From: Amycolatopsis sp. GM8
GTDB taxonomy: Bacteria; Actinomycetota; Actinomycetes; Mycobacteriales; Pseudonocardiaceae
DNA: 64,000 nucleotides
NCBI RefSeq assembly: GCF_021653975.1
Contig: NZ_JAJKFK010000008.1
Coordinates: forward strand, 62,001-126,000
Direction: 5' to 3'
The notes beneath the pieces are model-generated. The model saw only the letters and a program-made list of their open reading frames with translations. It did no database searches and was not told where the DNA came from. The translations under genes were made by a program, and so were the position numbers. Each line of letters starts with the position of its first letter. Position 1 is the stretch's first letter. This document shows positions 61,528 through 64,000 of this stretch, piece by piece.

Positions 61528-62975
61528 CGATCACGGCTCCGGCGACGGCGGTCGCGCGCGACGGGCTCGTCGCGCTGGCAGGTGCCGGCACCGCCGCGAT
61601 TTCCGGGCTGGTGCTGAACGTCATCGTCGGGCGTGGTCTCGGCGCGGCGGCCGCCGGCTCGTTCTTCGTCGTCGTCGCGATCCTCACCGTCGCCGCCACG
61701 ATCGGCAAGCTCGGTGCCGACACCGGATTGGTCTGGTCCATGTCGCGGCTGCTCGCCCGCTCTCGCGAGGCCGACATCCGCAGGACCATCCTGATCGCGA
61801 TCGGGCCCGTCGTGCTGGCGGGAATGAGCCTGGGCGCGGTGCTCTTCGTCGCCGCCCCGCACCTCGGCCCGGCCGTCAACCCGCATCTGCTGCGGATCGG
61901 TGCGGTGTTCCTCGTGGCGGCCGGACCGGTGTTCGCGCTCGCGGCGGCACTGCGGGGCCTGCGCGGGATCGGCTCGTACACGGTGGTGCAGAACATCGTG
62001 CTGCCCGGGCTGCGGGTGCCGCTGGTGTGGTTCGCGGCGGCAGCCGGGCTCGGTCTCGCCGGCGCGGTCACGATGTGGAACCTGCCCATCGTCGCCGGCC
62101 TGCTCCTCGCGATACCGCTGCTGATCCGGAAACTCCGGCGCCTGCCGCGCACCGGCGGTACGCGCGCGCGGGAACTGGTCCGCGAGTTCTGGGGTTACAG
62201 CCTGCCGCGCGGCGCCTCCGCCGCCCTCGAGGTCACGCTGACCTGGGCCGACGTCCTGATCGTCGCCGCGCTCACCTCGCCGGCGCAGGCCGGGATCTAC
62301 GCCACGGCGAGCCGGTTCGTCACCACCGGCACGATGGCCGAAGGCGCGCTGCGGGTCGCGATCGCCCCGAGGATCAGCCGGCTGCTCGCGACCGGCGACC
62401 GCGCCGGCACGGCCGAGCTGTGCGGCGTCAGTACACAGTGGACAGTGTTGCTGTCGTGGCCGCTGTATCTCGGTCTCGCCGTGTCCTCGCCGATCGTGCT
62501 CGGCATCTTCGGCCGCGAGTTCACCCAGGGCGCGGTCGCGCTGTCCATCCTGTCGGTCGCGATGCTCGCCGTGATGGCCGCCGGCAACAACCAGACGGTG
62601 CTGCTGATGAGCGGCCGGACCGGCTGGCAGCTGGGGAACAAGGCGGCGGCGCTCGCGCTCAACCTCGCCCTGAACGCGGTGCTGACCCCGGGCCTGGGCA
62701 TCACCGGCGCGGCGATGGCGTGGGCCGGGTCGGTCTTACTGGACGCCGGTCTCGCGCTCGCCGAGGTGCGATACGGGCTGCGGATCGCGGTTCCTCTCGG
62801 CCGGGTGCTGCCCGCCATGCTCATCGCGGTCGTGAGCGTCCTGCCCACCGCGGTCGTGGTGTTGGGCCGTTCGGGTGTATCGATTTCCGCCTTTTGCGCA
62901 ACGGTGCTGGTGGACGCCGCGTTGTTGTTGCTGATGGTGTATCCCCGCTGGAAACGTTCCCGCCGGGGGAGATAA
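61524..62975 (+). CDS. Wzx-like polysaccharide flippase
   Basis: This 483-residue MOP-superfamily flippase has about 12-14 helices, opening DGLVALAGAGTAAISGLVLNVIVGRGLGAAAAGSFFVVVAILTVAATIGKLGADTG. Motifs LRGLRGIGSYTVVQNIVLPGLRVPLVWF (~150) and YATASRFVTTGTMAEGALRVAIAPRISRLLATGD (~258-292) are typical. It moves undecaprenyl-linked repeat units across the membrane for the Wzy protein. It is a second flippase, separate from the Wzx-GT4 fusion at 33981. GTG 61524 overlaps the previous stop. There is no fused domain. Confidence 0.88.
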   Translation: MTITAPATAVARDGLVALAGAGTAAISGLVLNVIVGRGLGAAAAGSFFVVVAILTVAATIGKLGADTGLVWSMSRLLARSREADIRRTILIAIGPVVLAGMSLGAVLFVAAPHLGPAVNPHLLRIGAVFLVAAGPVFALAAALRGLRGIGSYTVVQNIVLPGLRVPLVWFAAAAGLGLAGAVTMWNLPIVAGLLLAIPLLIRKLRRLPRTGGTRARELVREFWGYSLPRGASAALEVTLTWADVLIVAALTSPAQAGIYATASRFVTTGTMAEGALRVAIAPRISRLLATGDRAGTAELCGVSTQWTVLLSWPLYLGLAVSSPIVLGIFGREFTQGAVALSILSVAMLAVMAAGNNQTVLLMSGRTGWQLGNKAAALALNLALNAVLTPGLGITGAAMAWAGSVLLDAGLALAEVRYGLRIAVPLGRVLPAMLIAVVSVLPTAVVVLGRSGVSISAFCATVLVDAALLLLMVYPRWKRSRRGR

Positions 62976-63081
62976 CCCGGACGGGGGAGAAAGTCGCGGA
63001 GTGTCGTCATGTCCCTGGGCGGGAGCCGGTCCAACCCTCGAATTGCAGAGTGCATTGCAGTCGTGACGGAGGGAGACCGCG

Positions 63082-64000
63082 GTGGTTCAGGCCGGGACGC
63101 CAGGCTCGGGCGCTGGTCTGCGCGAGGAGGTCCGGCGGATCGGTGAGGACCGCGACTGGACGGCGCTCGAAGCGTGGTGCGATCAGTTCTGGCCGGTACT
63201 GGACACTCCCGCCGTCAAGGAGGTCCTGGTCGTGCTCCGATCGGTACCGGAGCGCGAGCTGCTCGCCCGGCCACGGCTGATGATGTTCGTGGCCGTGGCG
63301 TACTACGCCGCGTTCTCCTCGGACGATGTCGAGCTCCGGCCGTTCGTCGAGCAGTACCTGGACTCGGCCACCCGGGTCGCGTCCACAATGGACGTGGCGC
63401 GGGAGGATTCGGCGACCACGCTCGTCGTCAGCGGTTCCGCGGCCCTGGTGTCCCTGCGCTACCGCGGGCAGTTCGCCGAATCGGTGGCGTTCGGCGAGCG
63501 GCTGGAGGCACGCCTGGCCCGGCTGCGATCGGGTCCGCGCGGCGGCTGGCTGCCGTTGCAGCAGGGGATCACGCACTCGCTGACCGGCGATTTCGAGCGG
63601 GCCGCCGGCGAGTATCGCCAGGCACATCAGCAGGCGAGCCTGCTGCAGGTGCCCGCCGCGGCGACGCTGCGAGCCGCGGCGGCGGCCAACCTGGCCATGA
63701 TCTCCGCGCACACCGGAAACGGCGCGACCGCTCGCGAGTGGCTCGGCGAACTGCGGTCGATCCCGTTGCCGGCGGGCTGGATCTCCCATCTGGTCGGGAT
63801 GGCCGGGGCCGTCGCGGAGGGCTGGGAAGCGCTCGACCGCTACGACTCCATGACGCTCGAGGAGATCCTGGAGATCACGGGCGACGGTACCGCGCCGGTC
63901 GAGATCTGGCCGTTCATCAACCCGCTCGCCTCCGCGCACGGGCTGTTGTGGGGTGATCCCGCCGCGTCGCTCGCGCACCTGGACACGGTCCGGTTCGACC
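63082..64000 (+). CDS. Probable helical-repeat regulator, N-terminal part (partial)
   Basis: The frame is open from GTG 63082 to the right edge (306 residues) and has GGAGGG eight bases upstream. The sequence is wholly helical, with repeated TPR-like pairs (FGERLEARLARLRSGPRGGWLPLQQGITHSLTGDFERAAGEYRQAHQQASLLQVPAAATLRAAAAANLAMISAHTGNGATAREWLGELR). It resembles the middle region of LuxR-type ATP-binding regulators without a visible P-loop. The C-terminal DNA-binding domain, if any, is outside the window. The assignment is an inference from this resemblance and location. Confidence 0.55.
   Translation, partial: MVQAGTPGSGAGLREEVRRIGEDRDWTALEAWCDQFWPVLDTPAVKEVLVVLRSVPERELLARPRLMMFVAVAYYAAFSSDDVELRPFVEQYLDSATRVASTMDVAREDSATTLVVSGSAALVSLRYRGQFAESVAFGERLEARLARLRSGPRGGWLPLQQGITHSLTGDFERAAGEYRQAHQQASLLQVPAAATLRAAAAANLAMISAHTGNGATAREWLGELRSIPLPAGWISHLVGMAGAVAEGWEALDRYDSMTLEEILEITGDGTAPVEIWPFINPLASAHGLLWGDPAASLAHLDTVRFD

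Overview
The window is high-GC (about 70%) DNA with dense, short-spaced genes, many GTG/TTG starts and Actinomycete-type families (ECF sigma factors, TetR/MarR/HxlR regulators, a large ATP-binding LuxR regulator, a RafH-type ribosome hibernation factor). It looks like a chromosome segment of a Pseudonocardiaceae member, most likely Amycolatopsis or a relative. That placement is inference from style and protein resemblance. I see no rRNA, tRNA, insertion sequence, prophage or CRISPR array.

Bases 1-8,650 hold accessory metabolism: the end of a xanthine/aldehyde dehydrogenase locus with a divergent TetR gene, a divergent LysE exporter/LysG regulator pair, a truncated ArsR-like remnant, a secreted GH2 glycosidase with a LamG tail, a phosphinothricin-type acetyltransferase, and a divergent DoxX-SnoaL / SigJ (ECF41) unit whose shared intergenic region carries two back-to-back ECF41-type promoters.

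Bases 8,679-18,060 form a catabolic locus of unknown substrate. A MarR gene heads eight overlapping minus-strand genes (MFS transporter, two creatinase/prolidase-fold proteins, an ornithine-cyclodeaminase-family enzyme and two LeuCD-type hydro-lyase pairs); an FAH-family enzyme is divergent. One hydro-lyase large subunit has lost all three iron-sulfur cysteines.

Bases 18,097-29,032 are small units: a DHFR-like reductase, a TetR/epimerase pair with two operator copies, a lytic transglycosylase, two orphans, an SDR-HxlR operon with a matching palindrome, an aminotransferase-SMP-30 operon, rafH with a possible DosR-type box, and a secreted flavin oxidase.

Bases 29,257-62,975 are a large cell-surface glycopolymer locus. 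Two paralogous secreted fibrinogen-domain proteins bracket four minus-strand genes (GT39-like transferase, a Wzx flippase-GT4 fusion, a GT4 and a GT2). A plus-strand operon (41,601-53,427), coupled by 4-5 base overlaps at most junctions, encodes a priming phosphoglycosyltransferase, a CDP-alcohol phosphatidyltransferase, a cytidylyltransferase, a Wzz/pseudo-BY-kinase/Alg14 fusion, an Alg13-like partner, an aspartokinase, a Pls/PosA-type membrane NRPS and a diaminobutyrate aminotransferase. The last three form a self-contained route from aspartate towards a 2,4-diaminobutyrate homopolymer or adduct, built inside an exopolysaccharide operon; this is the most exciting system here. The operon ends in a 21-bp repeat array opposite an 870-residue LuxR regulator that has its own iterated upstream repeats. 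An ECF sigma gene, GH16 hydrolase, secreted protein, GT2, Wzy polymerase and second Wzx follow, and the window ends inside a probable regulator gene.

A 13-bp palindrome, GTCC-N5-GGAC with an AT-rich centre, recurs at least 13 times across the window, far more often than base composition predicts.
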